Of a DNA stretch of 64,000 nt, positions 6,793-15,384 are shown piece by piece. A program made the position numbers and the translations under genes. Source of the stretch: JAPULR01 sp963665075 (lineage in GTDB: Bacteria > Chloroflexota > Dehalococcoidia > Lucifugimonadales > GCA-2712585). The stretch's first letter is position 1; each line of letters begins with the position of its first letter. The notes under the pieces are model-generated. The model was given only the letters and a program-made list of their open reading frames with translations, did not search any database and was not told the DNA's origin. The stretch covers positions 2,604,001 through 2,668,000 of the forward strand of contig OY762063.1 in NCBI GenBank assembly GCA_963665075.1, given 5' to 3'.

Positions 6793-9700
6793 ATGTTTTT
6801 CAATCGCAGGCTGTTCGGATTCACGGAGGGGGTGAGGCTTCGGCTTTTGCTGGCGTTGTTCTTCGGGCTTCTGACGGCGGCTTCGGGAGTCAGCAGGCTT
6901 GCGCTTTCGGGGTATGCGATTGCGCTTGTCATTCGGGGGGCGCCAACCGAGGAGATTATTTTCGCGGTTGGAGGAGTTGTGGCGTCGGCGGTGCTGCGGG
7001 GCGTCTTCCAGTACTTGAAGGAGATGACGGGACATCTGGCGTCGGTGCGGGTGCAGGCGAAGATGCGTCGGGAGTTGTACGAGCGGGCGTTGGTGTTGGG
7101 GCCGGGGGCGTTGGACCAGAAGCGGGCGGGGGACGTGCTGGTGTCGCTGGTCGAAGGCGTCGACCAGTTGGAGACCTACTACGGGGAGTATCTGCCGCAG
7201 GTGGCGGTGGCGGCGCTGACGCCCATCGGGATTTTCATATTCATGGCGTTCCTTGACGTGCCGACGGCGGCGATTTACTTGGTATTTGCGGTGTTTACGC
7301 TGTTCGCGCCGCTGTTGTTTCATCACTGGAACGCGAAGAGCAGCGCGAAGAGGCGGGAGGTATACGGAGACCTGAGCGCGGAATTTCTGGACAGCGTTCA
7401 GGGGTTGGCGACGTTGAAGGCCTTTGGACAGAGCCGGGCCCGGGGCAATATGCTGGCCGAGAAGGCGCGGGACGTCTACCGGCGGACGATGCGGATTCTG
7501 TTGATGAACGTGGGCACTACGGGCGCGACGTGGTTCGGGATAACGGCGGGCGCCGCGGTGGCGTTGGGGTTCGGTGCGGTGCGGGTGGCGGACGATTCGA
7601 TGAGCCTGGCGACGCTGCTGGTGGTGCTGATGTTGGGGGTGGAGGTGTTCCGTCCGCTTCGGGAACTGACGATGCTGTATCACAAAGGGATGCTGGGGAT
7701 GTCGGCGGCGACGGCGGTGTTCGATTTGCTGGACGCGAAGCCGCAGGTGGAGGACGTGAAGGGAGAGTCGGGAGCGGCGCCCGTTTTGCAGCCGACGTTG
7801 AAGTTCGAGAATGTTTCGTTCGCGTATCCGACGGGTCGGGACAACGCGGTGAGTAATCTTTCATTTGAGTTGAAGGCGGGGGAGACGCTGGGGGTTGTCG
7901 GACGGAGCGGCGCGGGTAAGAGTACGCTGGTGTGGCTGGGGCTGCGGTTCTTCGACCCGCAGGAGGGGAGGATATTGTTGGGAGGGCAGGACATTCGGAC
8001 GATGCCGTTGGCGACGCTGAGGAAGCACGTGGCGGTGGTGGCGCAGGATACGTACTTGTTCCACGGGACGGTGGCGGACAACTTGAGGTTGGGGAATCCG
8101 AATGCGACGCCGGAGGAGATGCAGGAGGCTGCGCGGGCGGCCAACGCGGATCAGTTCATCACGTCGCTGCCGAACGGGTACGACACGGTCATCGGAGAGC
8201 GGGGGATTCGTCTGTCGGGGGGACAGAGGCAGCGGATAGCGATTGCGAGGGCGTTGTTGAAGGACGCGCCGATTCTGCTTCTTGACGAGGCGCTTTCCAA
8301 CGTGGACACGGAGAACGAGTCTATAATTCAGCAGGCGTTGAACCGGCTGATGTCGGGTCGCACGACGCTGGTGATAGCGCACCGGCTTTCGAGCGTGATC
8401 GCCGCCGATCGGATTATGGTGTTGGACGAGGGGCGATTGGCGGAGGAGGGGAAGCATCGTCAGTTGATGGCCCAGGGAGGGGTGTATCGGAGCCTGATGG
8501 AGGCGCAGATGGAGGCGGAGGCGGTGGAGCTTGCGCCGCTTTTGGCGACGGCGTCCGCCGTGGGGCCTGGAGGCATGGAAAACTACCACGGGGAATGGAC
8601 GGGTCGGGGGTCGCAGGAGTATTTGCAGGAGCCGAGCATCATCAGCGCGACGGCGGAGGAGATGAGTTGGTTCCGGGTGTTCGGGCGGCTGCTTGCGTTG
8701 GTCAGTCCGTGGAAGACGGCGTTGACGTTTACGTTCATCCTGGGGATTCTGCGGGTGTTCGTGCTCATCGGAATCGGGGTGACGGGCGCGCTGATTGTGC
8801 GTCAGGTGGCGTTGGGAGAGCCGTTCGGGCTGCTGCTGGCGTTGCTTGGGGTGATGGCGGTGTTGACGCCGATTCTGCACTGGGCGGAATCGTGGGTTTC
8901 GCACGACATGGCGTTCCGGCTGCTGGCGGAGATGCGGATTGCGATGTACGAGAAGTTGGACCCGCTTTCGCCGGCGTACCTGGTGCGGCGTCGGTCGGGG
9001 GACATCGTGGGGTTGGTGACTAGCGACATCGAGACGGTTGAATACTTCTTCGCCCATACGATTGCGCCGGCCTTCGTGGCGGTGACGGTGCCGGGGGCGG
9101 TGTTGATTACGCTGGCGATTTTCCAATGGCCGCTGGCGTTGATTCTGCTGCCGTTCCTGTTTTTGGTGGCGCTGACGCCGTTCTACGCGAACAAGACGCT
9201 GGACAGGGTGGCGTCAAGGTCTCGCCAACAACTTGGGGAGATCAACGCGCACATGGTGGACAGCGTTCAGGGGATGCGGGAGATTGTGGCGTTCGGGCAC
9301 GAGGAGCAGCGACTGGCGGAGGTGCAGGAGAATCAGCGGAAGTTCGCGGCCTACCGGGTTACGTTCTTCAAGCATTTGACGATTCAGAAGGTGGCGATTG
9401 AGGTGTGCATCGGGCTTGGGGGAATCGCGGTGCTGGGCGCGGGGGCGTACTTCGCGACGCAGGGGAATCTGACGGGGACGCTGCTACCGCTGCTGAGCCT
9501 GATTGCGCTGTCGTCGTTCATTCCGGTGTCGGAGGTGGCGCAGGTAGGCAAGCAGCTGGCGGATACGCTGGGGAGTTCTCGCCGGGTCTTCGCCGTACAT
9601 GACGAGCCGGTGCCGGTGCAGGACGGGAAGGGAGTGTACGAGCCGCGGGAGGCGGCGCAGGGTTCGGCGGTGGCGTTCGAGGAGGTGGATTTCACCTACG

Positions 9701-10410
9701 GGCGAGGGCTGCCGCAGGCGTTGAAGAAGGTGGAGTTCGACGTGGAACCCGGGCAGACGGTGGCCATAGTGGGACGTTCCGGGGCGGGGAAGACGACGTC
9801 GGCGCATCTCCTGCTGAGATTCTGGGACCCGACGGAGGGGACGATAAATCTGGACGCGCATAACTTGAAGGAGTTCGAGTTGGACGAGCTTCGTCACTCG
9901 ATAGCGTTGGTATCGCAGGACACGTACCTGTTCAACACGTCCATCAGGGAGAACCTGAAGGTGGCGAAGCCGGACGCGACGGACGAGGAGATTGTGGCGG
10001 CGGCGAAGCAGGCGAACGCGGACGAGTTCATCGCGGCGATGCCGGAGGGGTACGACACGAACGTGGGCGAACGGGGAGTGCAGCTTTCGGGAGGGCAGAG
10101 GCAGCGGATTGCGATTGCGCGGGCGGTGCTGAAGGGCGCGCCGGTGCTGGTGCTGGACGAGGCCACGTCGCATCTGGACGCGGTGAATGAACGGCTGGTG
10201 CGTCAGGCGTTGTCGAGGCTGATGGTAGACCGGACGACGCTGGTTATCGCGCATAGGCTGTCGACGGTGAGGGACGCGGACAAGATTCTGGTGCTGGAGG
10301 AGGGGGAGTTGGTGGAGCATGGGACGCACGAGGAGCTGCTGGCGAAGGGGGGGTTGTATTCGCATCTGGTGTCGGCGCAGGTGCTGCCGAGCGAGGGGGC
10401 GAGGGGATAG
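6793..10410 (+). CDS. Single-chain double ABC exporter (TMD-NBD-TMD-NBD)
   Basis: 1205 residues with two complete half-transporters in one chain. The first membrane domain (about residues 10-300) is followed by an NBD with Walker A GRSGAGKST (about 370), signature LSGGQRQR (474) and Walker B ILLLDEALS. The second membrane domain (about 620-920) is followed by an NBD with Walker A GRSGAGKTT (about 992), LSGGQRQR (1098) and VLVLDEATS. Both catalytic Glu residues are present. The N-terminal half resembles CydD/CydC-type exporters, but no cytochrome bd genes adjoin, so the cargo is unknown. The usual bacterial arrangement is two separate genes; here they are joined by about 60 residues. No clear Shine-Dalgarno precedes ATG 6793; the start abuts a 60-bp direct repeat. 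Confidence 0.9.
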   Translation: MFFNRRLFGFTEGVRLRLLLALFFGLLTAASGVSRLALSGYAIALVIRGAPTEEIIFAVGGVVASAVLRGVFQYLKEMTGHLASVRVQAKMRRELYERALVLGPGALDQKRAGDVLVSLVEGVDQLETYYGEYLPQVAVAALTPIGIFIFMAFLDVPTAAIYLVFAVFTLFAPLLFHHWNAKSSAKRREVYGDLSAEFLDSVQGLATLKAFGQSRARGNMLAEKARDVYRRTMRILLMNVGTTGATWFGITAGAAVALGFGAVRVADDSMSLATLLVVLMLGVEVFRPLRELTMLYHKGMLGMSAATAVFDLLDAKPQVEDVKGESGAAPVLQPTLKFENVSFAYPTGRDNAVSNLSFELKAGETLGVVGRSGAGKSTLVWLGLRFFDPQEGRILLGGQDIRTMPLATLRKHVAVVAQDTYLFHGTVADNLRLGNPNATPEEMQEAARAANADQFITSLPNGYDTVIGERGIRLSGGQRQRIAIARALLKDAPILLLDEALSNVDTENESIIQQALNRLMSGRTTLVIAHRLSSVIAADRIMVLDEGRLAEEGKHRQLMAQGGVYRSLMEAQMEAEAVELAPLLATASAVGPGGMENYHGEWTGRGSQEYLQEPSIISATAEEMSWFRVFGRLLALVSPWKTALTFTFILGILRVFVLIGIGVTGALIVRQVALGEPFGLLLALLGVMAVLTPILHWAESWVSHDMAFRLLAEMRIAMYEKLDPLSPAYLVRRRSGDIVGLVTSDIETVEYFFAHTIAPAFVAVTVPGAVLITLAIFQWPLALILLPFLFLVALTPFYANKTLDRVASRSRQQLGEINAHMVDSVQGMREIVAFGHEEQRLAEVQENQRKFAAYRVTFFKHLTIQKVAIEVCIGLGGIAVLGAGAYFATQGNLTGTLLPLLSLIALSSFIPVSEVAQVGKQLADTLGSSRRVFAVHDEPVPVQDGKGVYEPREAAQGSAVAFEEVDFTYGRGLPQALKKVEFDVEPGQTVAIVGRSGAGKTTSAHLLLRFWDPTEGTINLDAHNLKEFELDELRHSIALVSQDTYLFNTSIRENLKVAKPDATDEEIVAAAKQANADEFIAAMPEGYDTNVGERGVQLSGGQRQRIAIARAVLKGAPVLVLDEATSHLDAVNERLVRQALSRLMVDRTTLVIAHRLSTVRDADKILVLEEGELVEHGTHEELLAKGGLYSHLVSAQVLPSEGARG

Positions 10411-10452
10411 GGGTAATCTACTCTCAAAGAAAGGATTAGACAGGTTGATTCA

Positions 10453-10791
10453 ATGATTTCTATATTTGTGACGATTAACATCAAGCCGGGGTTTCGGGAT
10501 GCTTTTGTGGCGTCGCTGATGGGGGACGCGCAGGGGTCGGTGAGGGACGAGCCGGGGTGCTTCCGATTCGACGTGCTGCAGAGCGACGAGAATCCGAACC
10601 GGTTGCATCTGTACGAGGTGTACGCGGACCAGGACGCGTTGGCGGCGCACCGGGAGGCGCCTCACTACGTGAAGTGGCGGTCGGAGGTTGAAGAGTGGTT
10701 CGACGGGGAGCCGGAGCGGATAGCGACGACGACGGTGTTTCCGTCGGACGAGGGATGGCGGAAGCAGAAGCCGGGGTTGGTGGACTGGTAG
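10453..10791 (+). CDS. Antibiotic biosynthesis monooxygenase (ABM)-domain protein
   Basis: 112 residues forming one ferredoxin-like ABM unit: ISIFVTINIKPGFRDAF (strand 1), helix, DEPGCFRFDVLQSDENPNRL (the family's 'EPGCxxFDVxxxxxxPxxF'), HLYEVYADQDALAAHREAPHY (helix 2). This is the YgiN/quinol monooxygenase-like size and layout, working as a homodimer in the cytoplasm. The substrate is unknown; many members oxidise quinones or handle small aromatic compounds. It lies 42 nt downstream of the ABC exporter on the same strand and might be co-transcribed. Confidence 0.85.
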   Translation: MISIFVTINIKPGFRDAFVASLMGDAQGSVRDEPGCFRFDVLQSDENPNRLHLYEVYADQDALAAHREAPHYVKWRSEVEEWFDGEPERIATTTVFPSDEGWRKQKPGLVDW

Positions 10792-11055
10792 GCATTGACC
10801 GTAGAGAGGCGGTAGGGATTAAGAGGGGATGGGCTCCCGCTTTTACGGGAGCAAGAGAAAGCGGAAATTAGGGAAGAGGCCGCTAGCCCCTTCGATAAGC
10901 TCAGGGGGAGTGGGGAGGCGGTTCGCGAACCGCCCCTACGGGTTGGGTGTGGCATCGGTTTTTCATCCCCATCCCAACCTTCCCCATTGAAGGGAGAAGG
11001 GGTTTCAGGGTGAAGGGGCGTTCGTGATTATAATTTTGATAAGGCAAGGTGAGAT
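10792..11055. repeat. Repeat-filled spacer before the M20-like gene
   Basis: It contains a GGCTCCCGC...GCGGGAGC-type palindrome (about 10828-10856), a TTCGATAAGCTCAGG unit (about 10889), a short CGGTTCGCGAACCGCCCC palindrome (about 10919-10935) and a CATCCCAACCTTCCCC unit (about 10968-11000). No gene is seen. Confidence 0.65.
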
Positions 11056-12498
11056 ATGAGTAAGCGTGAAGCGGCGCATCAACACGTCATTGAGAATCAG
11101 GCGGGGCATCTGGAGCGGGTGCGGGAGTTCATGGCGCAACCCAGCGTGAGTCAGGAAGATCAGGGGATGCGGGAGTGCGCCGAACTGCTGCTTCGGTACT
11201 ATCAGGAGTTGGGGTGCAAGGAGGCGGAGATTGCGGAGACGCCGGTGTTTCCGGCGGTGTGGGCATACTACGACGCGGGGGCGCCGAAGACGCTGGCGGT
11301 GTACAGCTACTTCGACACGAACGTGGTGGGGGACGGGTGGGACCATCCGCCGTATGACGCTGTGGTGGCGCCGCACGGGTCGTTCAAGAAGGTGTTGTAC
11401 GGTCGGGGCGCGGGCAATAAGGGGGCGTTCATGGGATTCCTGAACGCGTTGGAGTCTATCAAGGCGGCGGCGGGGGAGTTGCCCGTCAACTTGATGTTCG
11501 TGTCGGAGGGGGAGGAGTTCGTGGGGAGCGACCACATTCCGTTGCTGATAGATAAGTACCGGCATCATCTGTCGAAGGCGGATGACGCGATGGTGGCGGG
11601 GGCGTGCCAGACGGCGTCGGGGGACGTGACGCTGTTCCTGGGGAACAAGGGGAACCTGCACATCGAGTTGGAATGCTCGGGCGACAGGTGGGGCAAAGGG
11701 CCGGCGGGTGGGCCGGTGCATTCGTCGGCGCAGCCCGTTGTGGACCATCCGGTTTGGCGGATGGTGAGGGCGCTGGGGACGTTGTTCGATCCGGAGACGA
11801 ACCGGGTGTTGGTGGAGGGATTCTATGACGATCTGGAGGCGCCGACGGAGGAAGACCTGGAGTTGATCGACGGGCTGGCGGAGCGGTACAAGGGAGTGGA
11901 AGGGAGCGCGATTCCGAGTCTGGCGCCGGGGAAGGTGGGGCGGTTTTTGGGAGACCTCGACGGGCGAGATCTGTTCCTGCGGTATTGCTTCGAGCCGACG
12001 ATGAACATCAACGGGTTGCGGGCGGGATATACGGGGCCGGGGACGCTGTTGTGGACGTTGCCGAACGCGGCGTACTGCACCATCGACCATCGTCTGCCGC
12101 CGGACATGGACCCGAACGATATTCGGGACAAGATTCGTAGTCATCTAGACAAGAACGGGTTTGAGGACGTGGGTATCAAGGTGCTGATGGCGGTGCCGGC
12201 GCAGAAGTTGAGCGTGACGGACGACGTCGCGAAGGCGGGGCTGCGGGTGTTCGACGGGTGGGGGATCGAGCCGACAGTGTGGCCTCGTCGAGGGGCGAGC
12301 GGGCCGATGGGGTTTTTCAGCAAGATGCTGGGGTTGAAGCTGCTGGGGGCGACGGGCATCGGGTACGCCAGCGGGCATTCGGCGCCGAATGAGTTTCTGG
12401 CGATTGAGGGAGACGGGAAGGTTGGGGGGCTTTCGGAGTTGGAGCGGTCGTTCGTGGATTTGCTTTATAGCTATGCGGCGTATCCGGGGGAGTTTTAG
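11056..12498 (+). CDS. M20-family (ArgE/DapE/CPG2-like) protein with altered metal-site residues
   Basis: 480 residues with the M20 two-domain layout. After VYSYFDTNVVGDGWDHPPYDAVV comes the M20 segment GRGAGNKGAFMGFLNAL, then FVSEGEEFVGSDHI with the catalytic Glu pair. The lid domain is around 210-370, followed by GASGPMGFFSKMLG and a final ASGHSAPNEF His segment. In typical M20 enzymes the first motif is H-x-D and the second is D-x/D-K-G. Here the His is Tyr (YSYFD) and the bridging Asp is Asn (GNKG), so two zinc ligands look replaced. It may be a divergent amidase/peptidase binding one metal, or a non-catalytic homologue. ATG follows AAGGTGAG. Confidence 0.8.
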   Translation: MSKREAAHQHVIENQAGHLERVREFMAQPSVSQEDQGMRECAELLLRYYQELGCKEAEIAETPVFPAVWAYYDAGAPKTLAVYSYFDTNVVGDGWDHPPYDAVVAPHGSFKKVLYGRGAGNKGAFMGFLNALESIKAAAGELPVNLMFVSEGEEFVGSDHIPLLIDKYRHHLSKADDAMVAGACQTASGDVTLFLGNKGNLHIELECSGDRWGKGPAGGPVHSSAQPVVDHPVWRMVRALGTLFDPETNRVLVEGFYDDLEAPTEEDLELIDGLAERYKGVEGSAIPSLAPGKVGRFLGDLDGRDLFLRYCFEPTMNINGLRAGYTGPGTLLWTLPNAAYCTIDHRLPPDMDPNDIRDKIRSHLDKNGFEDVGIKVLMAVPAQKLSVTDDVAKAGLRVFDGWGIEPTVWPRRGASGPMGFFSKMLGLKLLGATGIGYASGHSAPNEFLAIEGDGKVGGLSELERSFVDLLYSYAAYPGEF

Positions 12499-12547
12499 GG
12501 GGCGAGGTTCTTCGTTTCGCTCAGAATGACATAAGTAGGAGGGAGAG

Positions 12548-12877
12548 ATGAGAGAGACTGGAACGCAGATGCAGACATCGGAGGAATTCGTGCCTAAGCA
12601 ACCGCGTCTCACACCGCAGGAGACGGGTCGGTTGGGCAGAGAGATTTACAAACGGGATATTCGCGAGAAGGTGGAACCTGAGCACGTCGGGAGATTCGTA
12701 GCCATCGACACGGAGAGCGGATGTTGGGCCTTGGGGGATAGCGTCGGTGACGCGAGGAACCGTTTGGATGTGGTGCGCCCTGAGGCCGTGGACGTTCTTA
12801 TTGAGAAGATTGGGTACAATGCAGTGGGGAGTTTTGGAGGCGGCGCTCCCAGGAGAACTAATTGGTCGAAGGAGTAG
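12548..12877 (+). CDS. Small conserved protein, first copy of a duplicated pair
   Basis: 109 residues, no known domain that I can name. The core is ETGRLGREIYKRDIREKVEP, then EHVGRFVAIDTESGCWALGD, then a short C-terminal part. A clear paralogue lies at 13391-13720, also starting MRE.GT. Its 3' end overlaps the aspartic-protease-like gene by 16 nt, and the two form a translationally coupled pair. In many genomes a protein of this kind precedes a clan AA protease, so the pair may work together as an accessory or toxin-antitoxin-like module, but that is inference. ATG follows GGAGGGAGAG. Confidence 0.7.
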   Translation: MRETGTQMQTSEEFVPKQPRLTPQETGRLGREIYKRDIREKVEPEHVGRFVAIDTESGCWALGDSVGDARNRLDVVRPEAVDVLIEKIGYNAVGSFGGGAPRRTNWSKE

Positions 12878-13233
12878 TCAACGCAAGGCTTGAAGCCGTT
12901 GTATCTCTCTCACTGAGCGGTCCCTCGGGGCGCACGCGGGAAATTGAGGCCGTAGTCGACACCGGGTTCAGCGAGTTTTTGACCATACCTATATGGTTGG
13001 CAAGAGAATTGGGGCTTGCATTTGGCGGTGTAACGCCGATGATTCTGGCCGATGGCGCGATGCAGTACTTTGGACAATTCCACGCTGCGGTGATGTGGGA
13101 TGGCCGGCCAAAGACTGTCAAGGTCCACATTGCCGACGGGGCGCCACTGATCGGCATGGCTCTGCTTGAGGGGCATAGCTTGTTTGTGGAGGTGGTGGAG
13201 GGGGGACGGGTGGTGATTCAACAGCAAGGGTAG
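12862..13233 (+). CDS. Clan AA (retropepsin-like) aspartic protease
   Basis: 123 residues, the size of a single retropepsin lobe. The catalytic triad is in AVVDTGFSEFLTIP (D-T-G near residue 36), and the second half carries HIADGAPLIGMALLEGHSL, matching the 'iGmdlL' C-terminal motif of bacterial clan AA proteins. It should act as a homodimer, and the substrate is unknown. The TTG start at 12862 has AGGAG (12851-12855) 6 nt upstream, inside the preceding gene. The first residues MVEGVVNA recur as MIEGVANA at the start of the methyltransferase ORF at 13717, evidence that the second copy of this gene was interrupted. Confidence 0.75.
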   Translation: MVEGVVNARLEAVVSLSLSGPSGRTREIEAVVDTGFSEFLTIPIWLARELGLAFGGVTPMILADGAMQYFGQFHAAVMWDGRPKTVKVHIADGAPLIGMALLEGHSLFVEVVEGGRVVIQQQG

Positions 13234-13245
13234 TGGGTTTGAGGT

Positions 13246-13332
13246 TCAGATTCCCATTTGCTTGAGGCGGGCCAGCAGGTATTCCTGGGGGCGGTTGGCC
13301 CGTTTCGTCGCGAGTTTCTGATAGTCGTCCAT
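13246..13332 (-). CDS. Possible 28-residue small ORF or gene remnant
   Basis: A minus-strand frame MDDYQKLATKRANRPQEYLL... ending QMGI. Its Lys/Arg-rich helix-like composition looks protein-like, but there is no ribosome binding site. It may be the tail of a decayed gene left between the duplicated pairs. Confidence 0.25.
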   Translation of the reverse strand: MDDYQKLATKRANRPQEYLLARLKQMGI

Positions 13333-13390
13333 TTTGCGGGGTGGTAGAATTGGGTGGAACGGGAACGCAGGATTGGATAAGGAGGGGGAT

Positions 13391-13720
13391 ATGAGAGAGG
13401 TTGGAACGGAGGCGGAAGTTGGGGTCTGGCCCGACCCGATAATACCTACCCGCGGTCTTCACGAGGCGGTCGAAATGGGCAGGGAGATTTATGAGCGGGA
13501 GATTCGTCATAAGGTTGAGAAGGACCACGTCGGCAAGATTTGCGCCATCGACGTGGACAGCGGTTGTTGGGCTTTGGGGGACGACAGGGTTATCCGGGAC
13601 GACGTCGTCGCAGTGGAGCGACTTCGAGAGAAGAGGCCGGGGGCTGTAAACATCTATAGCGAGCGGGTCGGCTATTGGGGATTGGTGGGCTTTGCAGGGC
13701 ACCAGCGGAGGTCTGATTGA
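13391..13720 (+). CDS. Small conserved protein, second copy of the duplicated pair
   Basis: 109 residues, paralogous to the protein at 12548: EMGREIYEREIRHKVEKDHV, then GKICAIDVDSGCWALGDD, then ERVGYWGLVGFAG. ATG 13391 follows GGAGGGGGAT; the open frame extends upstream but without a ribosome site. As in the first copy, its 3' end overlaps the next ORF by 4 nt, but that next ORF is now a DNA methyltransferase and not an aspartic protease. Function unknown. Confidence 0.7.
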   Translation: MREVGTEAEVGVWPDPIIPTRGLHEAVEMGREIYEREIRHKVEKDHVGKICAIDVDSGCWALGDDRVIRDDVVAVERLREKRPGAVNIYSERVGYWGLVGFAGHQRRSD

Positions 13721-15384
13721 TAGAGGGAGTTGCGAACGCTGATCACTTCGATCTTCCGCCAGGATTCGGTTTGGCTAACGCGGCTGAGGACGCATCACCT
13801 GTCGAATACGCAGAGGCCGTTGGTCGGTCCTATTTTTCGTTTATTCGGCACGAGCACAGAAAAAGTGGCGGACAGTATCAAACACCCGCTGCCATAGCAA
13901 AGTTCATGGCAAGATTCCCTAGCAATTGGGAATCGCACATGCGAGTTCTAGACCCTGGAAGCGGGGTGGGAATTCTATCGGCCGCAATATGCGAAGAAGC
14001 CTCTGTTCGAGAGGTTGTTGAAAGTCTTCACATAGATGCCTATGAGACGGATGCCGTTTTGGCAGAAATCACGTATAGAGTTCTTGCGTTTTCGCGCGAA
14101 TGGCTGATTGCGCGTGGCGTTGACTTGACCTTTGAGGTGAAGCGGGAAGATTTTGTAATGGCGCATGGGGCAACGCTGAAGGCTGCGGCGAAAAACAATG
14201 GGAGAATTTGGGATTTAGACAATCTTGGCACAAGATATGACCTTGTGATTTCAAATCCTCCGTATTTCAAGATAGGAAAAGATGACCCCAGGGCAGTCGC
14301 GGGTGGAGCGATAGTTCACGGACAGCCCAACGTATACGCCCTTTTCATGGCTATTTCTGCTGAATTGATATCGGATGTCGGGGAACTAGTGTTTATCGTC
14401 CCCAGAAGCTTTGCCTCAGGGCCGTATTTCAAGAGATTTCGCGAATACTTCTTTGAACGCGTAACACCTAAGGCGATACATCTCTTCGACTCAAGGAAAG
14501 ATGTATTTGATAAGCAGGATGTATTGCAGGAGAGCTTGATTATATCGGCGGGAAAGCGAGTAGAAGAAGACAAAAATGATGGTCGGGTGCGGGTATCTCA
14601 CAGCGATGCAGCCCACGACCTTGCCGACAGCCGGAGCGTGAACGTCGGGATTCATTCAATACTGGATAAGAGAAGGGCTAACAGGGAAATTTGCATCCCA
14701 GATTGTCTTGAAGACTTAGAGTTAGTGGAGAGAATTCATGGGTGGCCTAACTTCCTACATTCTCTTGGATTGGATATCTCTACGGGACCCGTCGTGCCCT
14801 TCAGGGCTGTTGACCTGCTATCCCATGTTTCGTCAGAACCGATTGACTGTCCCTTGCTGTGGATGCACCACGTATCGCCCATGAAAGTAAAATGGCCCCT
14901 AAGCCGCTTCAAGAAGGCGCAATGGATTAGGCAAAGTAAGGAATCCAGGAAGCTCTTGGTGGCGAATCAGTCCTACGTTCTCCTACGGCGTTTCAGCGCC
15001 AAGGAGGAGAAGCGCAGACTTGTTGCCGCTCCGCTACTGAGAGACCATATTGACTCGGCGTTGATTGGACTGGAGAACCATCTGAATTACATTAAGGGAG
15101 TTTCCAGGGAGTTGGATGACGAGTTGGTCTTTGGCGTGGCGGCTATATTGAACTCCACTTACATGGACCGGTATTTCCGAATGTTCAACGGGAATACTCA
15201 GGTCAACGCCACTGAATTGAGAGTTATGCCGCTGCCTTCCGAAGAGGATATTCGGATGATAGGGACAGAGATTCGAGCGCGCCGCGAATCTGAAAATGTC
15301 CTTGACGATATAGATGATGTCGTGGGGAGGACTCTTAATCTTTTGCCCAATCTTAACAGGGAAAGGGTTGCGGCTGCGCCGTGA
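13717..15384 (+). CDS. PstI/BsuBI-type adenine DNA methyltransferase
   Basis: 555 residues. AdoMet motif I is RVLDPGSGVGILSAAI (about residue 77). Catalytic motif IV is LVISNPPYFKIG, the NPPY form used by N6-adenine methyltransferases of the gamma class, and the C-terminal part is a target-recognition region. It precedes, with a 4-nt GTGA overlap, an unmistakable BsuBI/PstI endonuclease, so it should protect CTGCAG by adenine methylation (site inferred from the family). The TTG start at 13717 gives MIEGVANA, a relic of the clan AA protease gene. The native methyltransferase start may lie further in, for example TTG at 13771. Base composition is less GC-rich than the flanks, suggesting transfer. 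Confidence 0.85.
   Translation: MIEGVANADHFDLPPGFGLANAAEDASPVEYAEAVGRSYFSFIRHEHRKSGGQYQTPAAIAKFMARFPSNWESHMRVLDPGSGVGILSAAICEEASVREVVESLHIDAYETDAVLAEITYRVLAFSREWLIARGVDLTFEVKREDFVMAHGATLKAAAKNNGRIWDLDNLGTRYDLVISNPPYFKIGKDDPRAVAGGAIVHGQPNVYALFMAISAELISDVGELVFIVPRSFASGPYFKRFREYFFERVTPKAIHLFDSRKDVFDKQDVLQESLIISAGKRVEEDKNDGRVRVSHSDAAHDLADSRSVNVGIHSILDKRRANREICIPDCLEDLELVERIHGWPNFLHSLGLDISTGPVVPFRAVDLLSHVSSEPIDCPLLWMHHVSPMKVKWPLSRFKKAQWIRQSKESRKLLVANQSYVLLRRFSAKEEKRRLVAAPLLRDHIDSALIGLENHLNYIKGVSRELDDELVFGVAAILNSTYMDRYFRMFNGNTQVNATELRVMPLPSEEDIRMIGTEIRARRESENVLDDIDDVVGRTLNLLPNLNRERVAAAP

Noticed and set aside
6793..10410. CydDC assignment for the double ABC exporter
   Set aside because: The halves resemble CydD/CydC-type exporters, but there is no cytochrome bd operon nearby and the cargo cannot be read from sequence.
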